Positions 1-12,754 of a stretch of DNA of 64,000 nt are shown here, piece after piece. The notes below the pieces were generated by a model that was not told the origin of the DNA, ran no database searches, and saw only the letters and a program-made list of their open reading frames with translations. A program made the translations under genes and the position numbers. Origin of the DNA: Pomphorhynchus laevis (taxonomy: Eukaryota; Acanthocephala; Palaeacanthocephala; Echinorhynchida; Pomphorhynchidae); NCBI GenBank assembly GCA_012934845.2, contig WNNJ02002886.1, positions 1 to 64,000 of the forward strand, given 5' to 3'. Positions within the stretch are counted from its first letter, which is position 1, and the number at the start of each line of letters is the position of its first letter.

Positions 1-282
1 TTCTAGGAGTAAGATTGAAAAATAAATAATTTATAAAAAGTGACGTCATCATTTATTATATAATTTGTCAACAAACTTTATTAAAAATGTTCAATATGCG
101 TTGCAGTTAAAAATATCTTGCTGCACTAAAAGCAGACTCTCAAAAATAAAAACCACTTCGGAAATGTATAGATTTAGAAACTTTGACAAAAATATGAACT
201 TTCAGATCACTTGATCTCAGAAAATTTACAGAAGTATCTATAGGTAAAATCACAATTAGAAATGAAACGAAAGTTAATGTTT

Positions 283-2787
283 TCACGACCACGATATTCT
301 TTCATGTACTGATCGCTTACATTCCTCCTGAGCATACAGATCTGAATAGTCTGCCTGTGTTCGAGGTTGTACAAGATGATGCTCTTCGGGATAGTTATCA
401 AGATCCCTGTATTTGTGCACTGATTTAACATTAATTCGTTCTTGTTTATTAAATGATCTCAGTTGAAAATTGTCTCTATTAAACTTAATAAAATACAACA
501 AATTAAATAAAGAAGTGAATGAATAAAAAGTTAAACTTCAAACCCAATATTAATCCTATCTATACTCAAACAGCAGTAAGCTACTTTTCAGTATTGGTGG
601 AATCATCAGCTACTGATCCAATACCTACGTTTCACGTTTCGGCAATACCTACATTTCACGTTTCGAAACGTAAAACGTAGGTATTAGATCAGTAGCTGAT
701 GATGTAATCTCATACTGAAATGTAGCGTACTGCTATTTGCTTATAGATTGGATTAAAGTAGCGTGAAATATGCTAAATCATTGTTTTATTCAAAAAATCA
801 AAACGATTTTAGTTTCGCAAAAGTGATAAATTATTAATTGGTAATTGATATAATTTAATATAATATTTATTTAATATTTTTATATAATTTATATATCTCA
901 ATTTATATAATTGATAGTGACATTTGATAATAAAAGAGAATCTGATAGATTACCAATAAAGGCGATCTCGCATAAAATAATCAATACTTTATTTTCAAAT
1001 GATAATAGTAAGAAATAAATTAGAATAATAACATATTATTTATTAATAATTTGTAAAAATATTAGTGTTTACCCTAAACCCATTTAAATATAATCATTTA
1101 GTTAGAAATTAAACAAATATATTCAAGCAAAATTATTCGTCAAATTTAATGAACTTTTAATGAACTATTTAATTTAATAATTTATAAATTATAAATTCAT
1201 AAAATATATTGACTAAAACATAATCAGTTGTCTAATTATCAGTCAAAGACAAGGTTTAAAAACCTAAGCCATCATTTATAATCAGTAACACACACTTTCT
1301 CAAGTGTAAGCAAATAAAATGTCATACATTTTAATATTATAGCAGTAAGTATTTAGCAAAAAATGTGTAAATATTTAAATACAATTAATTTTTAAATTAG
1401 TTATAGTAATGCATTTTCTAAATAATTAATTTTATGCGTTTAATATTAGGTCTTATAATAATTTGAATAACTTTGCTATAAAGAAAAAATTTAAATGTTT
1501 AATGCTTAAAAAGTATTACTTATTGCAACTTAAGTGAGTACATTATGAATTGTACGCTATTATACGAAAAGTTTGTATAAACATTATCGAATTCGACTGA
1601 GTACTTTTCTTGTACTCGACTATAGTGGATGAACGATTAAAAAATGAATTTTACCTTTTTAAGATCAGTTAAAAGTCAAGATCTTAAAAAAGTCAATTGT
1701 AACCGATCCGTTACGCTATAGTAGTTATTTTTACTACTATTTAAATACAATTATAAAAATATAATGTCTATATTTTAAGGCACTTTTATTAGGCGCTGAA
1801 ATGATTGACCAACTGCAAACGATTAATTTGCAATTAATTAGTAAATTAGTCCAATAATATCATTAGATCAATTATAATCGAATTCGTATAAAAAATATTT
1901 TAAAATTTAATTAAACTTTGATTAAAATTCAATTAATATAAATAATTAAATTAACGATATTAACGTTTAATAAATTTTTAATTTATTATTACTGATAATA
2001 ATTTTTTATTTAAATGTATTTTTTAATTATTAAATTTAAATTAGTTTTAATAATATATTTAATAATTAAATATTAGAAAATAACATTATAAAATATTAAT
2101 TATATTATAAATATAATTAAATATAATTATTTTTAATCAAAAATAATTATTTATAATCATGGATAATTATCAATAATAATTAACTCTGTATTAGACGCTG
2201 TATTATAACAATCTCTAATTTCACATAGTGATCACACTCTTATAATTGTAAAAATATAGAATTTAAAAGATTAGCATAATCTTTGATATGGAAAGAAATT
2301 TTAATTGTAATTTTGAATAATATCACATACACATTCCCAAAATGTTACGACTTTTATTCAGAAAGATCATATTACCAAGTAACCGTGATCACAAGTCAAC
2401 TCAAGCACAACAAATAATTGTTGATCCAGTATGAATTTTAAGAACGAACTCTATTAAGCTTACCCTTTTCAGTGAGCTGTCGTATCGCGAAAGGTGTCTA
2501 CAAGCAGCAACATAACGTTACTTATCTCTAATACGAACAATTACCTCATACTAATTGGCGATCTGCTACGTTGATAACGTTGTTTTCTCATATCGCTATT
2601 AGAATGTCTACGTCGAGAATAATTTGAATCGCGGCGGCCTGGAAAATTTTCTTTGGATTTTGCCTCAATTCTTTTAATCGCAATAATATCGTCTGACAAA
2701 ATTTGTTCATTTATTTCATAAAGCTATTTTATTTTATTGCTTACCTAAAGACATGGAAAGCTTTTCTTCTGGAGTTAAATTAGACAT
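283..2787 (-). CDS. Small UAP56-binding-motif (UBM) protein, four exons
   Basis: Proposed exons are 2745-2787, 2545-2692, 2464-2497 and 283-483, joined in phase to give about 141 residues. The first two introns are 52 and 47 bp with good GT/AG ends; the third is about 2 kb. The N-terminus reads LTPEEKLSMSLDDIIAIKR once intron 1 is removed. This resembles the UAP56-binding motif (MSLDDIIKLN) of mRNA-export adaptors such as Aly/REF and UIF/FYTTD1. It is followed by an Arg/Ser-rich stretch (RRRHSNSD, RSRSPISMR). I see no RRM. If the motif works, the protein would bind the helicase UAP56/DDX39B in the nucleus; that is inference. Exon 4 is the weakest part: it was chosen because acceptor and phase fit, and a GTAAGC inside it could be a donor leading beyond the window edge. 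I do not recognise a named orthologue. Confidence 0.55.
550..756. repeat. Fold-back (MITE-like) inverted repeat
   Basis: Two arms of about 90 bp (550-641 and 664-756) are inverted copies of each other at roughly 80% identity, separated by about 22 bp. The outer ends (AATCC at left, GGATT at right) pair as well as the centre. The element lies in the large intron of the UBM gene. No transposase is present and no clear target duplication was found, so the family is unknown. Confidence 0.7.
757..2463. other. AT-rich intronic sequence without recognised features
   Basis: This is the rest of the long intron of the UBM gene. It is mainly short A/T runs. I see no reading frame with recognisable protein similarity, and no structured repeat apart from the fold-back element before it. 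Confidence 0.5.
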
Positions 2788-4959
2788 GTGAAATAGCTGG
2801 TATGGTAACAAATATAAAATGGATTACAGATTGCTTCTTTAACACTCAGTCTGCAAAGTTGAATCTAAAATCGATCCGTAGGTTGAACAAATAAAACAAA
2901 TGCTTTATCGATATATATAGTCAGCAATTGTGATTTCCTTTAAAGTAACAAGGCAAAAGTAACTGGCAACTGGTGACACGTAGACGATGGTCGACGTTAA
3001 AGATATTTGATTCGATTTCACAGCCATTCTTAGACGCGCTTGATAGAATATTGATTTGATGATTCGGTAGCAAAAAACAAATGTGACTTGAATGAACAAC
3101 AGACAATTTTTCGAGAATGGTTTAAAATAAATTGAAAAGGGATGAACGGCTTTAAATCCGAAACATTAAAGTACGATTCTGAAATGTAATTAGTATGTTT
3201 AGATAACAAACAGCAATATATCAACATAAAAATTACCTGAAGTAAAAATATAAATATATTTATATATTAATATTTTAATTAATATTATATATAAAAAATA
3301 TAAATATATTTATATATTAGAGTAAATTAAAAATAAAAAATACATATATTAATTAATACATTTAAAAATAATAAAAAATATAAAACAATATTATTATAAT
3401 GGTAATATAATATATTAATATTAAATATATTAAAATATAAAATAGTTAATAAATATAAATATATTTACAAATTAAAAATATAAAAATATAAAGGTATTTA
3501 AAAAAACCGTTGTTGTTTAGAGTTATTACGATTCATTCAAAAATATCTAAAAATCGATTTAGATTTAATCAACTGAGAAGCACAACAACGTAAAAGGCGA
3601 TAGCCGTTGTATTATGTGATTACCATGGTAAGATATTATTACAGATGTAGAAAGAGATAAATTGCAAAATTCATAAATTCCTGTCATCTCCAATATTAAC
3701 TACATTTTAGGAAGTTATAAACTAGTTTGCTACTATGTTCGCTACTGTCATAAAATGATTGGCCACCAGAAAATCTACAAGTTTACAGGTTTTTTATACT
3801 TGCAGCTCAATTACAAAGTTCATAGTCACAAAAAAGTGTTTTTTTTATGTCGTAAAGAGATAATTTTTAATAGTTTTAATTTACGAAGTAAACTGTTTTT
3901 AGTTAACAAAAATAATTTGGATTTGTTCAAAAATAACGGATTTCTCTACAGTTTTAAAAAAGGGCATATAATTTAATAATTTTTAATATAATTTTTTATT
4001 TAATTTAAAGCTATTTTTAATTCCTAATTTTTAAATTTAATTATTTCAATTCAAAATAAATTAATCATTTTTTAATTATAATTTAATCATATTTTTGTTT
4101 CCTTTCATTTCATCAAGTACATTGTACAATGATATTTATATTTCTAATGATGTTATTGACAAAATAGCAAGGTCCAGAGTTCAATATTATCACAAGCATA
4201 TATACTGATTTCCTTTAAATACTCATTGTCTGTCACTTATCAGAAGGATTCATTGTTTACTGCTTATCAATGCTTGTCCTCAGTACGATGGAGCTAATGA
4301 TTTACATGCAGTTTGTATATGTTCACTTAATCACTGAGTGATCCGTCGCTTTGCCTCTTCAAAGTAATAAATTACATAAAAGAGACTTTAAAGTTTTATA
4401 CATATTTTTTAATATGAAAGAATTAATTATGTAAAACTTTTAATGTAATTTCCTCAGTAATTCGAGCAGATGAGAGCTATAGCTCATCATTGACAAACTG
4501 AATAAAGAAAAAATAAAAAAGGTGAATTAGTTCTATACATTTTCTGTTTAAAGATGTGAATGTACATATGATTGTCTTTCTTATTAAAAAAGGTTTAAGA
4601 CATTTGAAAAAATTACTTAATTTTGATAACAAAACAAAATTGGCTATTAACCAAAGCCAATACAATACAGAAGTCAAAAATAGATGTTTTTTCTTCCAAC
4701 TTAAATTTCAAATAAAAACTAAAGAAGCATGAATAACTTAAATAACGGCACACAGGTATTCCCGATTAAATTGTATAACATTCAAACATAAATAATGTTT
4801 CTATTTTAACTCAGTTCTATTTATTTTATAATCATATATATGTTTAAATGCTACAGAGAGCAGATATCATTAATATACAAATTTTCAAAGCGTCTAAAGA
4901 ATGTTCGATATATTGGGGTCAACTATACAGTGTCAAAAATGATATCCGATTTGAAATAA
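2788..4959. other. Intergenic, AT-rich
   Basis: This lies between the UBM gene start and the SYF2 stop codon, both on the minus strand. Short open frames here have no recognisable motifs. 3240-3500 is nearly pure A/T. On the minus strand an AATAAA lies near 4816-4821, a plausible poly(A) signal about 140 bp past the SYF2 stop. Confidence 0.4.
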
Positions 4960-7900
4960 TTAAACTGCAGTCCCTCTTTCCAGGTTCTGCTTAATTTCAG
5001 CCGTATACTTTCCGAAGAAGCGATCTATCTTCTGATTGTATACCCTATTTCTTTCATTGATGTAATCAATATCGGCATCCAGATCAATTATTCTCCTACG
5101 ACTCGACTTCTGCCTCCGTAATTCCCTACATAAAAATATAGCTATGTGAAAAATCAAAATCAAAAACTAACGACAGATTAAATTAAAATATTATTAAAAT
5201 AAAATTTTTAAAATTAAAAAAATTATTAATTAAAATTATTAATTGTAATTTAATTTAATTTTTTATTGGGAATTTATAATTAATAATAGTTTAGAATCTC
5301 TAATAAAAAATATTTCCTTATAATTTTATTTGTTGCATTTATAAAAAGATTTAATTATTTTAATATAAGACTCTAAAATTAATATATTTTAATGAATTGA
5401 ACTCTAAAAAATTTTCAATTAATAAAATTGAAATTGTTTAATTAATTTAAATTAATTAAAATTATTTTAAAACTTATTAATCAATGTTGATTAAATAATC
5501 AGGATCTCAAATTTAACGGTATCACTCGTTTGCTATAACTATAAACTATTTCTAATAGTAAATAGTAACTATTTACAGTTACTAATTATAATAAAGCCGT
5601 CATTAATAAATAAATTTTATTATTAATTTTATTTATTCATTTAAATAAATTTTTAAATTAAAATTAAAAATTACCTTTCATCAGGTAAAGAGGATATAAA
5701 AAATATATTTCCAGCTATTAAATTGATAATTTAATAATTCAAATTTTATTTCTAAAATTTAAAATCGAATTAAAATCACATTTTTGTTTGCGAGAATTGT
5801 AAATGGTAAATTATAATTAATAATATAATGTGAATTATATTGAATTTAATAAATTATATTATATTAAATATAATATAATAATATAACATTTAATATAATA
5901 TTTAATACGTTAAACAATATATTATATTTTATATTATATAAATATATATAATACTTATAATATTAAAAGACACTTTAGGCCGTCATTTACAAATATCCAG
6001 TTTCATTTTAATTTTTATTCGTTTAGTAGTGGTTGGCACCCTTGGTACGAACAGTCATACAGCAAATCTGGAGAATCGGTTGGTTAAATTATCCACAATC
6101 TTCCGTATCGAAATGGTAACGTCAAACCTGTGATAGATCTGTGATATCAGGCAATATTTTATTAATACCGGAAAGGTCTTTGAATGAACTAGATGACAAT
6201 GTACACTTGATGCAAGGACCTCGACTTGAACTTCATTGATTGTGTTATCAATGCAGTCATTGAATTCCATATAAGGAACGCTAGTAGCTTATTAGTTTTT
6301 GATAATATAAATAATATAATGTATTATGGTATATAATATATACCATATATACCATAATATATACCATATATTATGGTATATAATATATATAATATGGTAT
6401 ATTATGACATAATATACCATAAATTATAGACTTAATTACCACTTAACTTGTCATTCTCAACAGGAGAATATAATAATTCCTTCCTCTTTTATTTTTAATC
6501 GTTCTGATTTGAATATGCTGAAGGCATTTTATCAATGTTCAAAATGAATAATGAATGATGCATTTCTCTATTTTGACTAAGTAATCGTTTTTAGTTCAAT
6601 TTTGCTAATTATATTCCATATTTCTTTCAAGTCAATTAGTGATCCAACTCAAGTACAATCATCAGCTTACCATCTATGTATCACGGATTGCACCTTATTG
6701 TTCTTTTAAGAGCGGAAAAGATGCAGCTGCAAATGCAATAATTGTCAATGGATCCACTTGCGTGAACGCTACTTTTGGATATAATATGTCCTTGTCAGCG
6801 CAGAGTAACGGACAATGATCATAAACATTACAAAAAGGTGTAGATCAGGAATGACATCTTTATTTTTTAGAGTCAACTGTCCATTAATTTGATTAAATGA
6901 ATTGCTTCCATCAATTTGCAAATACCGAAATCGTCTCAACAATTAAATGTTTTGTAAATTGACTGAAAATCAGATTCGATCCTAAAAAGAAAAGCAGATT
7001 CGATCCTGAAACTACCTGCAGATCTTTACAAATGAACTCAATCATGACTTTATCAATTATTCGCCTAAATACTTCTCCGATAACAATATGTTATAGGCCA
7101 GTTGATTTATCTAAAGGAATGAGACGACTTGTTGTAAATTTCACAAGCTGTTTTGAATCAAAATTTTCGATTACCGTAAAATAGAAGACAGAAGTAGAGA
7201 TAGAGGTTTAAATGAACATGAAATATCTTGCTTAGCATATAATTCTAAAGGATCAGCACAACCATATGTATGACTAAATGCTATTGAAATGACATTCTCT
7301 GAAATTTACTGAAATTACAACTCGCGATAACCAACACGTTGATCAACTATATGACTTTCTCATCTATTACGTTGCGCCGGAATTAAATTCCAGGAGCTTT
7401 TCATGTATCGTTATTTTAAATTATATTTTATTTTTTTCTGCGTGGTCCCACAAGGTTAAGTCCTAGGTCCTTTGCTTTTCTCTCTTCTGCTTAGCGATCT
7501 CTCTCCGTTTATCAAACCTTTTTCCTTTAACATCATGTAATACGCCTATGACATCCTCATCTATGTTCATGCACCCGCACATCGCATTTCATGTATCGTT
7601 ATTAAAAAAAGCTTTTTTTACGTGGCAAATGAATGCCGGCGCACGCTTACATGACCACGAAGAAAACAAAAATAAGTCTAAATCATGTGTCGAGAAGGTG
7701 GGAACGGAGGAGGTATTTGAATAAGATGAAAGAGGAAGAGCGGCGGACGTCGAGTGGGAGCTGATTCCATGCGATGAGAACGGCGACGAGAAAGGATCGA
7801 GGACCGTAGTTGTTAGAGTAATTGGGAACGTGGAGTAAGAGGGAATGATGGGAACGCAGCGATAGAGAGGTGGGGCGATTGTCGTTTAAGAAAGCGAGGT

Positions 7901-9256
7901 TGATGAACGATGGTGAGCCGAAAGCGATAAGACGAAAATTTACGAGAAGAAAGCGGAGTTGGATGCGGATGTGAATGATGGCAAGGAGAGTTGGGCAAAG
8001 TATGTGGTCGAAGCGACGGAGACGTATGAGTACTCGAATGACATAGTTGATGATGCGTTGTAGACGTAGGATGATAGATTTTGGAGAATTATCGAAAATG
8101 CTGAGGCAGTAATCGATTTTAGGGAAGACAAAACAATATGATCAAAACAATATGAACTCATGCAATTAAGGTGAGAAATACAAGCCTTAGATGTTATAAT
8201 CCTTACTATATTCATGACGTTCGCGTTATTTCAAATACGTTAATCGCATGCGTAGAGGGTGTTTCTTTTTGTCAGAACGTACGCACTTCTCCCAATACTT
8301 TCGCCGATCATGTATCGTTCAGGTGATAACCCAGTTTGTCGATTCAAGGTTTACGTCCTGAGAATATTCTATCTAACTCGAAGATAAAATCTAACTTTCT
8401 ATTCATACTACAATATAATTATTTGTACATTTGCAAATTCAATTTCGCATTACATAATGTAGAAGGTTTGAAATTTCTTCTAACTGCTGGTGATATAACT
8501 ACTATATATCATTTTGATGTAATTGTATTAATTGAGATTTTTTGAATCTAATTTAATTAAGTGAGTAATTGCTGGCAACATTTGGATTATTGTTACCACA
8601 TAAATTTGAAGTTTTCGGTAAACAACTAGATGTATTTTACAGTAGTTGATAGCACGACAATTGTAGCATGCTGCTGTTGATTCTTAAAATACAAACGTGA
8701 TTTAAATTCGACAGATTGATCATTGCAAGCACAGCATAGTGTTGGATGAATTTTATTGTGCCACTAACTTTGAAGTCCACAATCGCCCATGGATGTTTTT
8801 ATATTAATAGTTTTATATTGTATTAATATATTATTTGTAATATCCAGAATATTTGTTCGGCAATAAGAGCGAGCACGTCTGAAACTGAATAACATTATAA
8901 TACTGAATTTATTATAATAAATTGTATTAATAAGCTGTAATAGGGTGCAATCCCTATTCAGATGCATCATCATGGCGCACTCCTAGCAATGCCTGTAGTT
9001 TGATCATTCACTGATAGCTAAATCTGGAAGGTCGCATTCTTTGTCTAAGGAAATCTAAAGCTATGCCAACTTATAATCACCGTCATTGGACAGGTTCATA
9101 TGAAGGTTCGCCCTAGCCCCGAACAAGTCCATGGTGTAAAACTGTATCATCTCCAGTGAAACTCATGACTATGCTAGCCTAGGTTCTACCTAGACAGTGT
9201 TTTTATTCTAATAAACACTACAATCAACGAAATCTACAATTGAACTTTTAAGTTAA

Positions 9257-9322
<66 letters not shown>

Positions 9323-11141
9323 CATAAGAGTTTCGTTTGAATCGGTATATATATCCAATTGTGGCACGATATTATCCTAACAGGTATTGATCTTATTTTT
9401 GATAAGATCAATGCCTGTGAGGATAATATCATGCCACAATCGGAAAATTTTCAGCTCACAGATGCAATCAAGTACAATTAATATATATATATATAATTAT
9501 TGTTTGTTGTTCAACCCATAGCCTAGAGAAATAAACGTTTTTTATAAATTTAGGCATTAAAATATTATTAACTGTTATTAACTATTATAAATAACATTTC
9601 TGATTGTTCAACTAATTACAATTTAGCTGCGCTCCAGATTTACCTGCATTCCAGATTTACCTGAATGATCATGACAGAACAATCTTAGAATATGGTTTTT
9701 TTCTAATATCTGCATTAATAAGCTATAATCATAAAGTGTGATAATAAATTGTATTAATCGTAAATTAATACAATTAATTGTTAAATAATAAACAATTAAT
9801 TAAATATTAATTAAATATTAATGCTTAATATTGTAATATATAATATTATTAATATTAATTGTCAATTATTAATTAATTGTTTTTAATTATTAATATTATA
9901 AATAATTATTAATTATTTACGATTAATTAATGGTAATTTACGTATAACCATGAATAATGTTTATTATATTAACATGATCCAAAATAACGTTTTAGTAATT
10001 ACGTAATAGTAATTTACGTTTAAATGATTTAATTCAATCGTTTATTAAATGATTTCTCACATTATTCAAGATGATGTTAGCATTATTTAATAACGTTTTA
10101 AGATAAAAATAATATTATAAAGATATGATAATAAGGTATCAAAAAATGCTAAGTTGAAGTAATAACTTGATGCGAATACAAGTGGCAAATAAAATTCGGT
10201 CACGGGGTAAATTAATCGTATGAAATTTATCGTTGAGATAAATTAAAATTATCCTAACAATTTCTAATATAAATTTAGAACCTATACGACATCTTTTGAT
10301 AGTAATTTAATTAAATTAAAGAATTAATAAAATTAATTTAAATGGATTAAAAAGCATTTACTGTGAGTTGAGATCATTGACGATTTTTTCGATAGCGTCA
10401 CTGCTAGCTTTATGTGTTCCGTGCACTAAAGAATTTGATGCTGCATAGAAATCTTCTGGTTTCATTTTTGCCTTTTGTTCATTGTATTTGTTAATGTCAG
10501 GCTTGATCTGCTTTGTCAAACGATAGTATTGTCGATCGCAATTTGTGAATAGACCTGAATAAGAGCATGTTTTGAAAACAATAAAAATAGATTTTATTAG
10601 ATTTTAAGTGATTTGCTGAATATCTAAATTTTAATGAAATAATGATCAAGTAAATTTTCGACGTTCTATTAACAATCAGAAACTAAATTAAATAATCTTA
10701 TGGCACAAACATTTTATAAAAACTATATTCTCATTACGGAAATATTTAGAATATACGATTTTAAAATATAATTGGCAATAGTTTTGAAACCTACTCTGTG
10801 AATCTTCATTTACATTGTAATGTTTACGTTTCTTTCGCATCCATCGTTCGCATTCCTCGGCTGTATAATTTAAACTTTGTTCACGTGCATAATCTCTTCC
10901 TTGCTCCTTTAGCTCCTTCTCTGCTTCAAGCTTTCTCATCTGTTTTTCAATTCGCTCCTGCTTTTTAACATAATTGTAAGGCAATGATTTGATTCTGTCT
11001 TCTTCGACTATCGCTTTATTGTTAAGCTTAACGGCCTCAATCTTAAAATAAAATAAAATATCAAAACGTTTCATTATTACAAAAATCAATAAATACCTGT
11101 TTGTGCTTAATAGCAATCAATCGTTCTTTAAGTGAATTCAT
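4960..11141 (-). CDS. SYF2: Pre-mRNA-splicing factor SYF2, four exons
   Basis: Exons 11097-11141, 10795-11041, 10362-10554 and 4960-5125 (45, 247, 193, 166 bp) join in phase to give 216 residues; human SYF2 is 243. The protein starts [15 protein letters not shown]. It runs through the family segments [25 protein letters not shown] and NSLVHGTH, then [11 protein letters not shown], and ends [16 protein letters not shown], which is almost identical to the animal C-terminus. SYF2 is a component of the NineTeen-complex side of the activated spliceosome. All junctions have GT/AG; phases are 0, 1 and 2. The third intron is 5.2 kb and filled with LINE fossils, while the others are small. The start is the first ATG in frame, and the N-terminus is shorter than in vertebrates. 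The exon sequences show no sign of decay. Confidence 0.93.
6640..7370 (-). mobile_element. Fossil of an RLE-type LINE (relative of the 12.7-kb element)
   Basis: Read on the minus strand, 7060-7160 gives [10 protein letters not shown] and [13 protein letters not shown]. These match TSRLIPLSK and IGDVSRRIISKAI of the intact protein at 12755-15775. Further along, 6720-6790 gives [20 protein letters not shown], matching its FTQGDVFSMAAFSAATLPL. Order and orientation are conserved, and the frame is broken by several stops and shifts. It is an old, 5'- and 3'-truncated copy in SYF2 intron 3. Its edges are approximate. Confidence 0.65.
7416..7586 (+). mobile_element. LINE family B, 170-bp RT fragment between 17-bp direct repeats
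   Basis: This matches 23405-23575 of the large family B copy over the GVPQGS to YADD region (VVPQG, SVLGP-like, then the HAPAHR segment). It is flanked by identical 17-bp direct repeats, TTTCATGTATCGTTATT, at 7399-7415 and 7587-7603. That makes it a short insertion with a target-duplication-like signature. Its orientation is opposite to the family B piece that follows. Confidence 0.75.
7612..8140 (-). mobile_element. LINE family B, 3'-end fragment
   Basis: The minus strand matches the last 0.5 kb of family B: [12 protein letters not shown], the LRRFDH segment, the FINL and SLRS segments, then [19 protein letters not shown]. It ends with the conserved 3' stem-loop at about 7620-7670. It is 5' truncated at about 8137, where ACAATATGATCAAAACAATATGA forms a small local duplication. 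The frame is broken. Confidence 0.8.
9260..9321. repeat. (TA)n microsatellite
   Basis: About 31 uninterrupted TA units lie in SYF2 intron 3. A shorter TA run lies at 9481-9496. Confidence 0.98.
9355..9443. repeat. Long intronic hairpin, 42-bp arms
   Basis: The arms 9355-9396 and 9402-9443 are inverted copies with four mismatches, around a 5-nt loop. The arms contain TTGTGGCA and ATATTATCCT. It could be a miniature fold-back element or a transcribed hairpin, since it lies in the SYF2 intron. No target duplication is evident. Confidence 0.85.
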
Positions 11142-12635
11142 ATCTATAAAAACAAAATAGCTACAAGTTTAATCAAAAATTTGTTTATTGCCCAGCCTAT
11201 AAGAACAAAAGCAACAATTGAGTTCAATTAAGTTAATAAATTATGGTATATTGACAATTTTATACATTGACAATCCAATCAAACAATACAACTTCAACTT
11301 AGGTACAGGCAATAACTTGTTCTTAGTAACAATCCTATACAGTCCATCATTAATGATTCGATATAAAAGATACGCCATTAACGATCCGATATTAGGAATC
11401 TGGCATTAACGATCAGACGTTAACGATAAGATATTAACTATACAACATTATCGATACGATTAAAACTATCCACTCGATTTAGTCAGAGTAATCAAATAAA
11501 TAACCAACAAGGACGTATGGAGCATGTGACAAAAAAAATAATATAGATCAAGGTAAGCTAATATATCACTCTCGGTTTTCACAGAAAGCAATGAATGTTC
11601 GAAATAGATTGTATAATATGTTAATCTGCATCCGTGATCGAAGATAATTTCGGTGGAAATATATTTATATGGATTGACCAATGAACAGTACAGAGAGAAA
11701 TAAATGTTGTACAATTAATCATGATTGACTTTGTGATAAATCGGAACACGCTCAATACGCGTATGCCCGTTTTTAATAATATACCTATATTATGATTGTA
11801 ATTCGAAATTAATGTTTGATTTAGTTTTCTGTTTAGCATCTGAGGCTTATTTCAACACTATTAAACGCTATTTGTTAATTGTTTGCATTTTTAAATATCA
11901 TTGCAGTCGTGACTTTCACACAGTGCGTAGTAAGGTTTTATCCCGATAAAAAATTAACGTTATATTTTCGTATATCTATGCGTAATTGGTATATCTATGG
12001 TATGGATATACATTTATCCTTACGTATATCTATGCGGCTAATATGGTTAACTATATCTATATGGTTTATTGGTTTAGATGTATCCGACTGTTGCTTTTTA
12101 ATTTTTGTGATCACTTAAGGTCATTGTCTGTCAGTCACGCTTTGATTGAAGGTGACTAAAACTGCCCTCGTATCTCGTGGGATAATTATTATTTTCATAC
12201 TGTAGGTTTTTCAGTGTGGTCTCTTCGATCTTATAAGTAATCATCTACTCCAAATATAGCACGTATTACCCATTTGTTATGTACATAGTCTTCTGATTCT
12301 TTTAGATTATATTATTATAAAAAGATTGGTGGTATATCCATGCTCCCAACGTATCTTCTACTTTAAACAAATTGTCATAGTATTTTATATTCTAACTGAT
12401 CTGACTTTTTATAATGAATTTATCATTATAAAAAATATTGGTGATATATCCATGCGCCCAACTTATCATTCACTTCGAACTAATGGTCATAGTATTTTAT
12501 ATTCTAACTAATACATCGGGTTGTACGCCGGACGTATTAAGTAAAATTGAGAGGATAGAATTTTAATCGGCATGTAACATGTTACTATTCATTCATCATG
12601 CCTCAAATCGATATAGGCATATATAATAATGATCC
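11142..12635. other. Intergenic region with a degenerate tandem duplication
   Basis: I find no gene here. 11340-11460 has loose repeats around TTAACGAT. Two related units of about 85 bp lie at about 12312-12395 and 12423-12510; both contain ATATCCATG and end with TCATAGTATTTTATATTCTA. The open frames in the region are low-complexity hydrophobic translations of A/T-rich sequence. Confidence 0.5.
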
Positions 12636-12652
12636 ACCGCCTTACAAACCTT
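12636..12652. repeat. 17-bp target duplication of the RLE LINE (left copy)
   Basis: ACCGCCTTACAAACCTT is identical to 20000-20016. The two copies bracket the 12653-19999 element, with the nested insertion inside it. Confidence 0.9.
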
Positions 12653-12754
12653 TTTTTCAATTTATTTTCTTTATTAGTAAAACATAAAATTAAAGGTAAC
12701 CCTCTAATGGGCCCTATTTGTCAATTCAAAAAAAATAATTATCTGTATGTGTAG

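Noticed and set aside
2905-3227. Short minus-strand frames of 61-65 residues
   Set aside because: Three overlapping frames with no start context, motif or splice partner; typical of chance in AT-rich DNA.
11879-12511. Hydrophobic + strand frames at 11.9-12.5 kb as membrane protein genes
   Set aside because: They arise from TATATCTATG-type repeats and a tandem duplication, with no family motif.
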